A stretch of 5,446 bases of DNA from Nitrospira sp. (GTDB lineage: Bacteria; Nitrospirota; JACRHL01): NCBI GenBank assembly GCA_026994095.1, contig JALWRU010000258.1, positions 1 to 5,446 on the forward strand, in the 5' to 3' direction. The notes below the pieces were generated by a model that saw nothing but the letters and a program-made list of their open reading frames with translations, had not been told where the DNA came from and did not search any database. A program made the position numbers and the translations under genes. This document shows, in pieces, positions 1-5,446 of the stretch; the first letter of the stretch is position 1; every line of letters starts with the position of its first letter.

Positions 1-1029
1 CTGCCGGAAGACGACTGGCTGCCCTATTTTCGCGATATTGCGCAAGGCCACATCCTGGCCACCATCCGTGCGGAACTGGACCGTTTTGGCATCCACTTCG
101 AGCAGTGGTTCTCCGAGCGCCGCCTGTACGAAGGTACCCCCAACCGGGTGCAGACGGTCATGGACGAATTGACCACCGCCGGGGCCGCCTACGAACAAGA
201 CGGCGCCCGCTGGCTGGCCACCACCCGGCATGGCGACGACAAAGACCGGGTGATGGTGCGCAGCAACGGCGAAACCACCTATTTTGCCTCCGACGTGGCC
301 TACCATCAGGAAAAATTCGGGCGCGGCTACGACCGGCTTATCGATGTGTGGGGGGCCGACCATCACGGCTACATCGGTCGCATGAAAGCCGCCGCCACCC
401 TGCTGGGCCGCTCGCCGGACGATTTAACGGTGGTGCTGGTGCAGTTGGTATCGTTGTTGAGAGACGGTCAGCCGGTGGCCATGTCGACCCGCTCCGGCCA
501 GTTTGTGACCTTGGCCGAAGTCTCTGACGAGATCGGCTCCGACGCCTGCCGCTTCTACTTTTTGACCCGCAAGTCTGACGCCCAGCTGGAGTTTGATCTG
601 GCGGTAGCCAAGGCCAAAACCGCCGACAACCCGGTCTACTATGTGCAGTACGCCCATGCCCGGGTCTGTCAGCTGTTCGGCAAGGCCAAAGCAGCCAACA
701 TCGGCCTGATGGCCAGCGCGTCAGCCTTGGGTGACATCACCAATGTGGACCTGTCACCGCTGCAAGATGCCGAGACCGTCGCGCTCATTAAACTGCTGAA
801 CGACTACCCCAAAGTAGTCGCTGCCGCCGCTGACGAACTGGCGGTGCACAAGGTGCCCTATTATTTGCAGGAGCTGGCCAGCCGCTTTCACGCCTACTAC
901 TACAAACACCGTTTTGTGGGTGAAGAGATCGCCGTAAGCGAGGCCCGGCTGGTACTGGCCGGGGCGGTACGACAGGTACTGAAAAACGGCCTGACCCTCA
1001 TCGGCGTCAGCGCCCCGGACCGGATGTAA
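1..1029 (+). CDS. argS: Arginyl-tRNA synthetase, C-terminal 342 residues (5'-truncated by window edge)
   Basis: Cytoplasmic class I aminoacyl-tRNA synthetase that charges tRNA-Arg with arginine using ATP. The reading frame is open from base 1, so the gene starts upstream. ArgS proteins are usually about 550-590 residues, so roughly 200-250 N-terminal residues, including the HIGH motif, are missing. Numbering from the window start, the catalytic core shows YFASDVAYH (94-102) and GADHHGY (118-124), both typical of ArgS. The KMSKS-equivalent loop is MSTRSG (161-166), preceded by Ala rather than Lys. NPVYYVQYAHAR (210-221) opens the helical DALR anticodon-binding domain, and the protein ends with the common ArgS tail GVSAPDRM. 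The gene is followed closely by tgt, suggesting co-transcription of two tRNA-related genes. A GTG at 148 lies in frame but is internal, because the homology clearly continues upstream of it. Identification is very secure. Confidence 0.97.
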   Translation: MPEDDWLPYFRDIAQGHILATIRAELDRFGIHFEQWFSERRLYEGTPNRVQTVMDELTTAGAAYEQDGARWLATTRHGDDKDRVMVRSNGETTYFASDVAYHQEKFGRGYDRLIDVWGADHHGYIGRMKAAATLLGRSPDDLTVVLVQLVSLLRDGQPVAMSTRSGQFVTLAEVSDEIGSDACRFYFLTRKSDAQLEFDLAVAKAKTADNPVYYVQYAHARVCQLFGKAKAANIGLMASASALGDITNVDLSPLQDAETVALIKLLNDYPKVVAAAADELAVHKVPYYLQELASRFHAYYYKHRFVGEEIAVSEARLVLAGAVRQVLKNGLTLIGVSAPDRM

Positions 1030-1063
1030 CCGGCCTGTGAGCACCCCCACCACATCCACCGCC

Positions 1064-2194
1064 ATGGACTTTACCCCGGCCCGTTTTTGCAGCGATACCA
1101 ACGCCCGCACCGGCACCCTCAGGCTCACCCGTGGCACCGTGCAGACGCCGGTATTCATGCCGGTCGGCACCCACGGCTCGGTCAAGTCCATGACCCCGCA
1201 CCTGCTCAAGGAGATGGGCGCCGAGATCATTCTGGGCAACACCTACCACCTCTATCTGCGGCCCGGTCACGAGCTGATCGATCAGTTGGGTGGTTTGCAA
1301 CGGTTTATGGCGTGGGACAAACCGATCCTCACCGACAGCGGTGGCTATCAGGTATTTAGTCTGGGGGAGCTGTGCAAGGTCCACGATAACGGCGTGTCGT
1401 TCCGCTCCCATGTGGACGGCAGCCGCCACGAGTTCACCCCCGAGATCGCCATGGCCATTCAGGGAGCGCTGCGCTCCGACATCGCCATGGTGTTTGACGA
1501 GTGCCTGTCCTATCCGGCCACCGCCGAGGAGACCCGCCGCTCCACCGACCGCTCCATCGCCTGGGCGGCCCGCTCCAAAGCGGCCCACGGCAGCCATGCG
1601 CGGGCTGGTGAGCAGGCCCTGTTTGGCATTGTACAGGGCGGTTTTGACAACGACCTGCGGATCTATTCGGCCCAGGCCACAGTGGAGATGGGCTTTGACG
1701 GCTACGCTATCGGCGGCCTGTCGGTGGGTGAAGGCAAGGAACTCATGTACGGGGTGCTCGACACGGTAGTGCCACACCTGCCCACCGCTTCGCCACGCTA
1801 CCTGATGGGGGTCGGCACCCCCATCGATCTGGTGGAGGGGGTGGCCCGTGGCATCGACATGTTCGACTGTGTCATGCCCACCCGCCATGCCCGCACCGGC
1901 TACCTGTTTGTGGGGTGGGGCCGCATCAACATCAAAAACGCGGTCCACCGGGACAGCGCCTCACCCATCGACGATACCTGCGGCTGTTACACCTGCCGCC
2001 ACTTTTCCCGCGCCTACCTGCGCCATCTGTTTTTATCCGGCGAGATCCTCGCCCACCAGCTCCATACCATCCACAACCTGCACCGCTACCTGACGCTGAT
2101 GGCCGAGATGCGAGAGGCCATCAGCGCCGGTCGCTTCGGCGCGTTTTATCGCCAGTCGGTGCAACAGTTCCAAGAGGAAAACCACCATGCCTGA
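1064..2194 (+). CDS. tgt: Queuine/preQ1 tRNA-guanine transglycosylase
   Basis: Zinc-dependent TIM-barrel enzyme that swaps guanine-34 in the anticodon of tRNAs for Asp, Asn, His and Tyr for preQ1, a late step of queuosine synthesis. Numbering from ATG 1064 (376 residues; E. coli has 375), visible landmarks are the general acid/base Asp91 in TDSGGYQVFSL, the guanine-binding Asp145 in FDEC, GIVQGG with Gln191, GGLSVGE (217-223), the nucleophile Asp268 in FDCVMPTR, and zinc ligands Cys306, Cys308, Cys311 and His337. Cys147 and Val221 fit the bacterial preQ1-type pocket rather than the eukaryotic queuine type. The start is uncertain: GTG 1037 is in frame, lies 7 bp after argS and would add nine low-complexity residues. 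ATG 1064 aligns better with the family N-terminus. Neither has a clear Shine-Dalgarno. The 3' end overlaps yajC by 8 bp. All key residues are present. Confidence 0.97.
   Translation: MDFTPARFCSDTNARTGTLRLTRGTVQTPVFMPVGTHGSVKSMTPHLLKEMGAEIILGNTYHLYLRPGHELIDQLGGLQRFMAWDKPILTDSGGYQVFSLGELCKVHDNGVSFRSHVDGSRHEFTPEIAMAIQGALRSDIAMVFDECLSYPATAEETRRSTDRSIAWAARSKAAHGSHARAGEQALFGIVQGGFDNDLRIYSAQATVEMGFDGYAIGGLSVGEGKELMYGVLDTVVPHLPTASPRYLMGVGTPIDLVEGVARGIDMFDCVMPTRHARTGYLFVGWGRINIKNAVHRDSASPIDDTCGCYTCRHFSRAYLRHLFLSGEILAHQLHTIHNLHRYLTLMAEMREAISAGRFGAFYRQSVQQFQEENHHA
2173..2180 (+). promoter_or_regulatory. Ribosome binding site of yajC
   Basis: The purine run AGAGGAAA lies inside the last codons of tgt, about 8 bases before the yajC ATG at 2187. 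It fixes that start and supports translational coupling of the two overlapping genes. Confidence 0.75.
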
Positions 2195-2543
2195 ATGGAT
2201 TCAGATCTTTGCTGCCACCCCGGCCTACGCCCAGGCGAGTACCCCGGTCAGCGGCAGTAGTGCGTTTATCGCCAACTTCGCACCGTTCATCCTGATCTTT
2301 GTGCTGTTTTACTTTTTGCTGATCCGCCCCCAGCAAAAACGTCAAAAAACCCACCGCACAATGCTGGAAGAACTGCAAAAAGGCGATAAGATCATTACCA
2401 ACGGCGGGCTGATGGGGACGGTATCGACCGTCACCCCGCAAACGGTTACGGTGCAAATTGCCGATCAGGTACGGGTCAAAGTGCTGCGGACCGAGGTGAT
2501 GGACCTGCAAAGTAATGTGATTGAAGGCAGCGGCGGCAAGTAA
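2187..2543 (+). CDS. yajC: Sec translocon accessory subunit YajC
   Basis: Small inner-membrane protein that associates with SecD-SecF and the SecYEG channel; its exact mechanical role is not settled. The 118-residue product has a short N-terminal segment, a single hydrophobic helix at about 27-46, then the basic RPQQKR stretch (47-52) that anchors the cytoplasmic side. A compact cytoplasmic domain follows with the family signature KGDKIITNGGLMGTV (65-79). Length and architecture match the usual 100-120 residues. The N-terminal AYAQA looks like a signal-peptidase site, but similar segments are common before the helix in YajC proteins, so I do not call a cleaved signal. The ATG overlaps the end of tgt by 8 bp and is preceded by a good Shine-Dalgarno. 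secD and secF follow, as expected for this operon. Confidence 0.96.
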   Translation: MPEWIQIFAATPAYAQASTPVSGSSAFIANFAPFILIFVLFYFLLIRPQQKRQKTHRTMLEELQKGDKIITNGGLMGTVSTVTPQTVTVQIADQVRVKVLRTEVMDLQSNVIEGSGGK

Positions 2544-2595
2544 ACCACCCAACGGATGGGAACCGGCCAACCAGTGTCGGTGGTAACAGGAGAGA

Positions 2596-2623
2596 CGCAC
2601 CCCCGAACCAATCCGGGCGTGCG
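2596..2623 (+). promoter_or_regulatory. Imperfect hairpin abutting the secD ribosome binding site
   Basis: The left arm CGCACCCCCG (2596-2605) pairs with the right arm CGGGCGTGCG (2614-2623) through 5 bp, one C-C mismatch and 4 bp, closing an 8-base loop. The final G of the stem touches the GGAGG of secD. The pairing is visible directly. A role in controlling secD translation or mRNA stability is inference. The absence of a T-tract argues against a terminator. Confidence 0.45.
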
Positions 2624-2630
2624 GAGGAGA
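2623..2630 (+). promoter_or_regulatory. Strong ribosome binding site of secD
   Basis: GGAGGAGA lies immediately before the secD ATG at 2633, with 5 bases between GGAGG and the start codon. It fixes the start. Its first base is also the last paired base of the upstream hairpin. Confidence 0.85.
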
Positions 2631-2632
2631 AC

Positions 2633-4291
2633 ATGCAAAAGACCATTTCGACCCGCCTGATCGCGGTCGCAATCTCCATCGTATTGGGGCTGGCTTATTT
2701 TCTGCCCAGCCTGCCGGACGATGTACTACCCGAGAGCCTGAGCAGCTACCTGCCCGGTGACGGCATCAATCTGGGGCTGGATCTGCAAGGCGGCATCCAT
2801 CTGGTGCTGCGGGTGGAGCGTCATGTGGCGGTGGACAACGCCATGGACCGCACCAGCGACGGGCTGGCCCAGTACCTGTCTGAAGACGACCAGTTGACCG
2901 GCGTGTCAGTGGCCCGCGAAGGCGACTTCCACATCCGTGTGCGCTACACCGACGACAGCCAGTTGGCGACCATCAACGAACTCATCGAAAAGCGTTTCTC
3001 CACGCTTGTTCCGTTTGATACCCCCGCCTCTGACCCGATTATCGGTGAAGATCCGGGGGATGGAGCCAGCTCCGCTGAAAGCCTCACCCTGCAAGCCGAA
3101 CCCAACAGCCTGCTGTTGCGCCTCAAGGATACCGAGCGGCAGACCATGTTGGTCAATGCGGTGGTTCAGTCGGTGGAGAGCATCCGCAACCGTATCGACC
3201 AGTTCGGTGTGGCAGAGCCGCTCATTCAACAGCAGGGTATTGACGAAATTCTGGTACAGCTGCCCGGGGTTTCCGATCCAGACCGGGCCATCGCCCTGAT
3301 CGGCAAGACCGCACTACTGGAGTTCAAGCTGGTAGATGAGTCGGTCAGCCCCTTTGGCGAAATCCCCGATGACGACGAGATTCTCTATCAAATCGTCAAA
3401 GACCCGGCCACCGGTCTGGAGGTGGACCGGCAGCCCTACGTGGTCAAGAAAAAAGCCATGCTCACCGGTGAAACCCTCACCGACGCGCGGGTCAGCATCG
3501 GCCAGTTCAACGAGCCGCTGGTGGCGATCTCGTTTGATGCGGTGGGGGCACGGATCTTTGGGCAGGTGACCGGCGACCACATCAAGGAGCGGTTTGCCAT
3601 TGTGCTGGATGACAACATCCATTCCGCCCCGGTGATTCAGGACAAGATCGACGGTGGGCAGGCACAGATTACGGGCAACTTTACCCCCGCTGATGCCAAC
3701 GATCTGGCGATTGTGCTGCGGGCGGGTTCACTGCCCGCCCCGGTGACGATTCTGCAAAACGTCACCGTCGGCCCCAGCCTGGGCCACGACTCGATTAAAG
3801 CGGGCATCACCGCCACCCTGTCGGGCTTCTTGCTGGTGGTGCTGTTCATGACCATCTACTACCGCCTGTCGGGCTTGATCGCCAACTTCGCCATGTTCCT
3901 GAACGTGCTGTTACTGCTGGGCGCGCTGGGGGCCATCAACGCCACCCTGACCCTGCCCGGTATCGCCGGAATCCTGCTCACTATCGGCATGGGAGTCGAC
4001 TCCAACGTGCTGATTTTTGAGCGGATCCGCGAAGAGCTACGGATCGGAAAAACCGTACGGCTGGCCATCGATCAAGGGTACAACCGGGCGCTGGTCACCA
4101 TTGTGGATGCCCATGTAACCACACTGATTACCGCGGTGGTGCTGTTCCTGTTCGGTAGCGGCCCGGTCAAGGGCTTCGCGGTCACCTTGAGTCTGGGCAT
4201 CCTGATTAACTACTTCACTGCATTTGTGGGCACCAAGGTGCTGTTCGACTGGATGAACAGCGGCAAACGCCTCACCAAGTTGAGCATCTAA
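2633..4291 (+). CDS. secD: Protein translocase subunit SecD
   Basis: Inner-membrane RND-family subunit that works with SecF and YajC to complete protein export through SecYEG, driven by the proton gradient. The 552-residue product is shorter than E. coli SecD (615) but within the family range. It has a first transmembrane helix at about 8-25, the signature LGLDLQGGIHLVL (47-59), and a large periplasmic region to about 385. That region includes the P1 head, with the conserved stretch around IVLDDNIHSAPVI (323-335). Five further helices follow at about 388-410, 412-434, 437-462, 486-508 and 512-540. The fourth helix carries GVDSNVLIFERIREEL, whose Asp456 corresponds to the proton-relay Asp519 of E. 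coli. Helix 5 has DAHVTTL, with His494 where E. coli has Asn. A Gly/Asp/Glu/Ser-rich segment at 133-150 looks like a flexible linker. The strong Shine-Dalgarno fixes ATG 2633, and secF follows after 3 bp. Confidence 0.98.
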   Translation: MQKTISTRLIAVAISIVLGLAYFLPSLPDDVLPESLSSYLPGDGINLGLDLQGGIHLVLRVERHVAVDNAMDRTSDGLAQYLSEDDQLTGVSVAREGDFHIRVRYTDDSQLATINELIEKRFSTLVPFDTPASDPIIGEDPGDGASSAESLTLQAEPNSLLLRLKDTERQTMLVNAVVQSVESIRNRIDQFGVAEPLIQQQGIDEILVQLPGVSDPDRAIALIGKTALLEFKLVDESVSPFGEIPDDDEILYQIVKDPATGLEVDRQPYVVKKKAMLTGETLTDARVSIGQFNEPLVAISFDAVGARIFGQVTGDHIKERFAIVLDDNIHSAPVIQDKIDGGQAQITGNFTPADANDLAIVLRAGSLPAPVTILQNVTVGPSLGHDSIKAGITATLSGFLLVVLFMTIYYRLSGLIANFAMFLNVLLLLGALGAINATLTLPGIAGILLTIGMGVDSNVLIFERIREELRIGKTVRLAIDQGYNRALVTIVDAHVTTLITAVVLFLFGSGPVKGFAVTLSLGILINYFTAFVGTKVLFDWMNSGKRLTKLSI

Positions 4292-4294
4292 GCC

Positions 4295-5224
4295 ATGATG
4301 GAACTTATCGGAAAAACCGATTTCGACTTTTTGGGCAAGCGCAAAATTGCCTTTTTCCTGTCCGGCGCACTGGTGCTGCTGGGGCTGTTTACACTGGTGC
4401 AGATCGGTCTGGGCAAGGCCAACATGGGCATCGATTTTGCCGGTGGGACCAGCGTGCAACTCAACTTTGAGCGGCCGTTAGACGCGCAGGAAGCCCGCGA
4501 CATCCTCACCGATAGCGGTTTTGATGACGCCGATCTACAGCAGTTCACCGGCACCAACAAACTGCTGGTGCGAGTCAAGCGGACCGACTCCATCGAGTCC
4601 CACGTAGCCGACGGCCTCAAGGCCGCCTTCAAGGCCGCCCTGCCAGACAACCCGTTTGTGGTGGATTCGGTCACCGAGATCGGCCCCTCCATCGGCGACC
4701 GTCTGCAACGAGATGCGGCGTTGGCCATTCTGCTGGCCATGGGCGGCATCATCACCTACATCGCCTTTCGGTTTGAGTTCCGCTTCGGCATTGCCGCGGC
4801 GGTGGCGACCTTTCACGATGTGCTGGTGGTGCTGGCAATCTTCACCCTCATGGGGAAAGAGATCAACCTGTTGCTGGTGACTGCCCTGTTAACCCTGTCC
4901 GGTTATTCACTCAACGATACCGTGGTGGTATTTGACCGCATCCGTGAAAACCTGCGCAAGCGCAAACGCGAAACCCTGCAAGAGGTCATCAACAAGGGCA
5001 TCAATCAGGTGCTGTCGCGTACCTTGGTCACCACCTTGACCACCTTGTTGGTGCTGATCGCGCTGACCCTTTGGGGCGGCGAGGTGCTGCACGATTTTGC
5101 GCTGGCCCTGCTGATCGGTGTGCTGGTGGGTAACTACTCTTCAATCTTCGTCGCCAGCGCGCTGGTGCTAGAATGGCGCGGTGGACAAAAATCTGCCCGT
5201 GATGCTGCCGCCAAGGAGGCCTGA
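4295..5224 (+). CDS. secF: Protein translocase subunit SecF
   Basis: Partner of SecD in the proton-driven SecDF complex that promotes late steps of protein export at the inner membrane. The 309-residue product is close to E. coli SecF (323). It shows a first helix at about 18-38, the family signature GIDFAGGT (45-52), a periplasmic P4 domain to about 125, EIGPSIGDRL (128-137) leading into helix 2, and FHDV (173-176). GYSLNDTVVVFDRIREN (203-219) carries Asp208, the likely counterpart of the proton-pathway Asp213 of E. coli. SRTLVTTLTTL (241-251) and a last helix near 266-291 follow, then a short charged cytoplasmic tail. It starts 3 bp after secD with only a weak purine patch upstream, so it is probably translated by coupling to secD. 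ATG 4298, the next codon, is an equally possible start. All core motifs are intact. Confidence 0.98.
   Translation: MMELIGKTDFDFLGKRKIAFFLSGALVLLGLFTLVQIGLGKANMGIDFAGGTSVQLNFERPLDAQEARDILTDSGFDDADLQQFTGTNKLLVRVKRTDSIESHVADGLKAAFKAALPDNPFVVDSVTEIGPSIGDRLQRDAALAILLAMGGIITYIAFRFEFRFGIAAAVATFHDVLVVLAIFTLMGKEINLLLVTALLTLSGYSLNDTVVVFDRIRENLRKRKRETLQEVINKGINQVLSRTLVTTLTTLLVLIALTLWGGEVLHDFALALLIGVLVGNYSSIFVASALVLEWRGGQKSARDAAAKEA
5213..5219 (+). promoter_or_regulatory. Strong ribosome binding site of the downstream lipoprotein gene
   Basis: AAGGAGG, a full-strength Shine-Dalgarno, lies within the last codons of secF, 9 bases before the ATG at 5229. It strongly supports this start and a real gene downstream of secF. 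Confidence 0.85.
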
Positions 5225-5228
5225 CCCC

Positions 5229-5446
5229 ATGACCCCGTTCCGTACACCGACCCTGTGGCTGATGGCCGCACTGTTTGTCACCGTCTCAGGCTGCTCTGGC
5301 GAGTTCTACGACAGCGAGCCCCACGACAAAGCAGAACATGCCTCCGGCGAGGCTGTCGCCATTGAGCACAGCAGCGGTGGTCACGACATGGAGGCGCCAG
5401 CCCCCAGTCAACACCTGACCAGTTCAGACAATATGCCCGCCCATCG
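5229..5446 (+). CDS. Predicted His-rich lipoprotein, N-terminal 72 residues (3'-truncated by window edge)
   Basis: I do not recognise the family. The visible part begins with a short basic N-region (MTPFRT), a hydrophobic stretch at about 8-20 and the lipobox VSGC with the lipidated Cys at residue 22, so it should be exported by Sec and lipid-anchored. Ser at the next position, rather than Asp, fits outer-membrane sorting by the E. coli rule. After the Cys the sequence is hydrophilic and low in complexity, rich in His, Asp, Glu, Ser and Ala, with His at 32, 37, 47, 52, 62 and 72. This looks like a flexible, possibly metal-binding tether before a domain beyond the window. It starts 4 bp after secF with a perfect Shine-Dalgarno, so co-transcription with secDF is likely. 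It is open to the window end, so length and domain content are unknown. Confidence 0.85.
   Translation, partial: MTPFRTPTLWLMAALFVTVSGCSGEFYDSEPHDKAEHASGEAVAIEHSSGGHDMEAPAPSQHLTSSDNMPAH

Larger units (their letters stand above)
2544..2632 (+). other. Untranslated leader between yajC and secD
   Basis: This 89-base stretch is the longest non-coding gap in the window. It has no T-run to make a rho-independent terminator and no clear -35/-10 pair, so secD is probably transcribed from upstream. It contains an imperfect hairpin at 2596-2623 directly before the secD ribosome binding site. ACCACC at 2544-2549 is also complementary to GGTGGT at 2579-2584, which could form a wide-looped stem. A 34-codon open frame (2556-2660) starts here and overlaps the beginning of secD; there is no good evidence that it is translated. 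Confidence 0.6.

Noticed and set aside
1037..1063. GTG start for tgt giving a nine-residue longer protein
   Set aside because: The extra residues are low-complexity Ser/Thr/Pro and lie beyond the family N-terminus, and there is no clear Shine-Dalgarno. It is not excluded, because it lies only 7 bp after argS.
1712..1732. Ser in GGLSVGE of Tgt as a eukaryote-like change in the substrate pocket
   Set aside because: Bacillus subtilis and other bacterial Tgt proteins also have GGLSVGE, and the diagnostic bacterial Val and Cys are present, so it is ordinary.
1007..1948. A long minus-strand open frame of 313 codons opposite tgt
   Set aside because: It is the antisense shadow of a GC-rich, strongly conserved gene. 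Its protein resembles no family I know and its composition is typical of a reverse-frame artefact. Other minus-strand frames and the alternative plus frames across the window are rejected for the same reason.
2187..2235. Cleavable signal peptide at the YajC N-terminus suggested by AYAQA
   Set aside because: The hydrophobic helix comes after this segment rather than before it, and similar segments are common in uncleaved YajC proteins.
2544..2584. ACCACC/GGTGGT complement after the yajC stop as a terminator
   Set aside because: It is only 6 bp with a 29-base loop and no T-tract follows, so it does not support termination.
4617..4640. Tandem 12-base repeat (TCAAGGCCGCC plus one differing base) in secF
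   Set aside because: It encodes an amphipathic LKAAFKAAL helix with repeated codon choice, in frame and in two copies only. This is not a mobile or regulatory repeat.

Overview
The window holds one continuous, gene-dense run of plus-strand genes: the 3' part of argS (arginyl-tRNA synthetase), then tgt (tRNA-guanine transglycosylase), yajC, secD and secF, and finally the 5' end of a small predicted lipoprotein gene cut off by the window edge. All six read in the same direction. Gaps between them are 34 bp or less, except for an 89-bp leader before secD. tgt and yajC overlap by 8 bp. The DNA is GC-rich by eye, and I see no change of base or codon style that would suggest transfer. I see no mobile element, CRISPR array, tRNA or rRNA, and no rho-independent terminator or convincing promoter.

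The organism looks like a Gram-negative bacterium, most likely a proteobacterium. Supporting points are the tgt-yajC-secD-secF order familiar from proteobacteria, separate rather than fused secD and secF, a bacterial-type preQ1-specific Tgt, and a lipoprotein with a +2 Ser that fits outer-membrane sorting. In Escherichia coli queA lies immediately before tgt; here that place is taken by argS. The genus cannot be fixed from this window.

Layout: 1-1029 is argS, missing its N-terminal part with the HIGH motif; 1064-2194 is tgt; 2187-2543 is yajC; 2544-2632 is an untranslated leader with an imperfect hairpin touching the secD Shine-Dalgarno; 2633-4291 is secD; 4295-5224 is secF; 5229 to the end is the lipoprotein start.

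The first two genes serve tRNA charging and tRNA wobble modification. yajC, secD and secF encode the accessory membrane complex that joins SecYEG and uses the proton gradient to pull secreted proteins into the periplasm. The lipoprotein gene has a strong ribosome binding site inside the end of secF and is probably co-transcribed, but its function is unknown. This is mostly ordinary housekeeping DNA, and I do not see a new biological system in it. The two places worth a second look are the secD leader and the His-rich lipoprotein.
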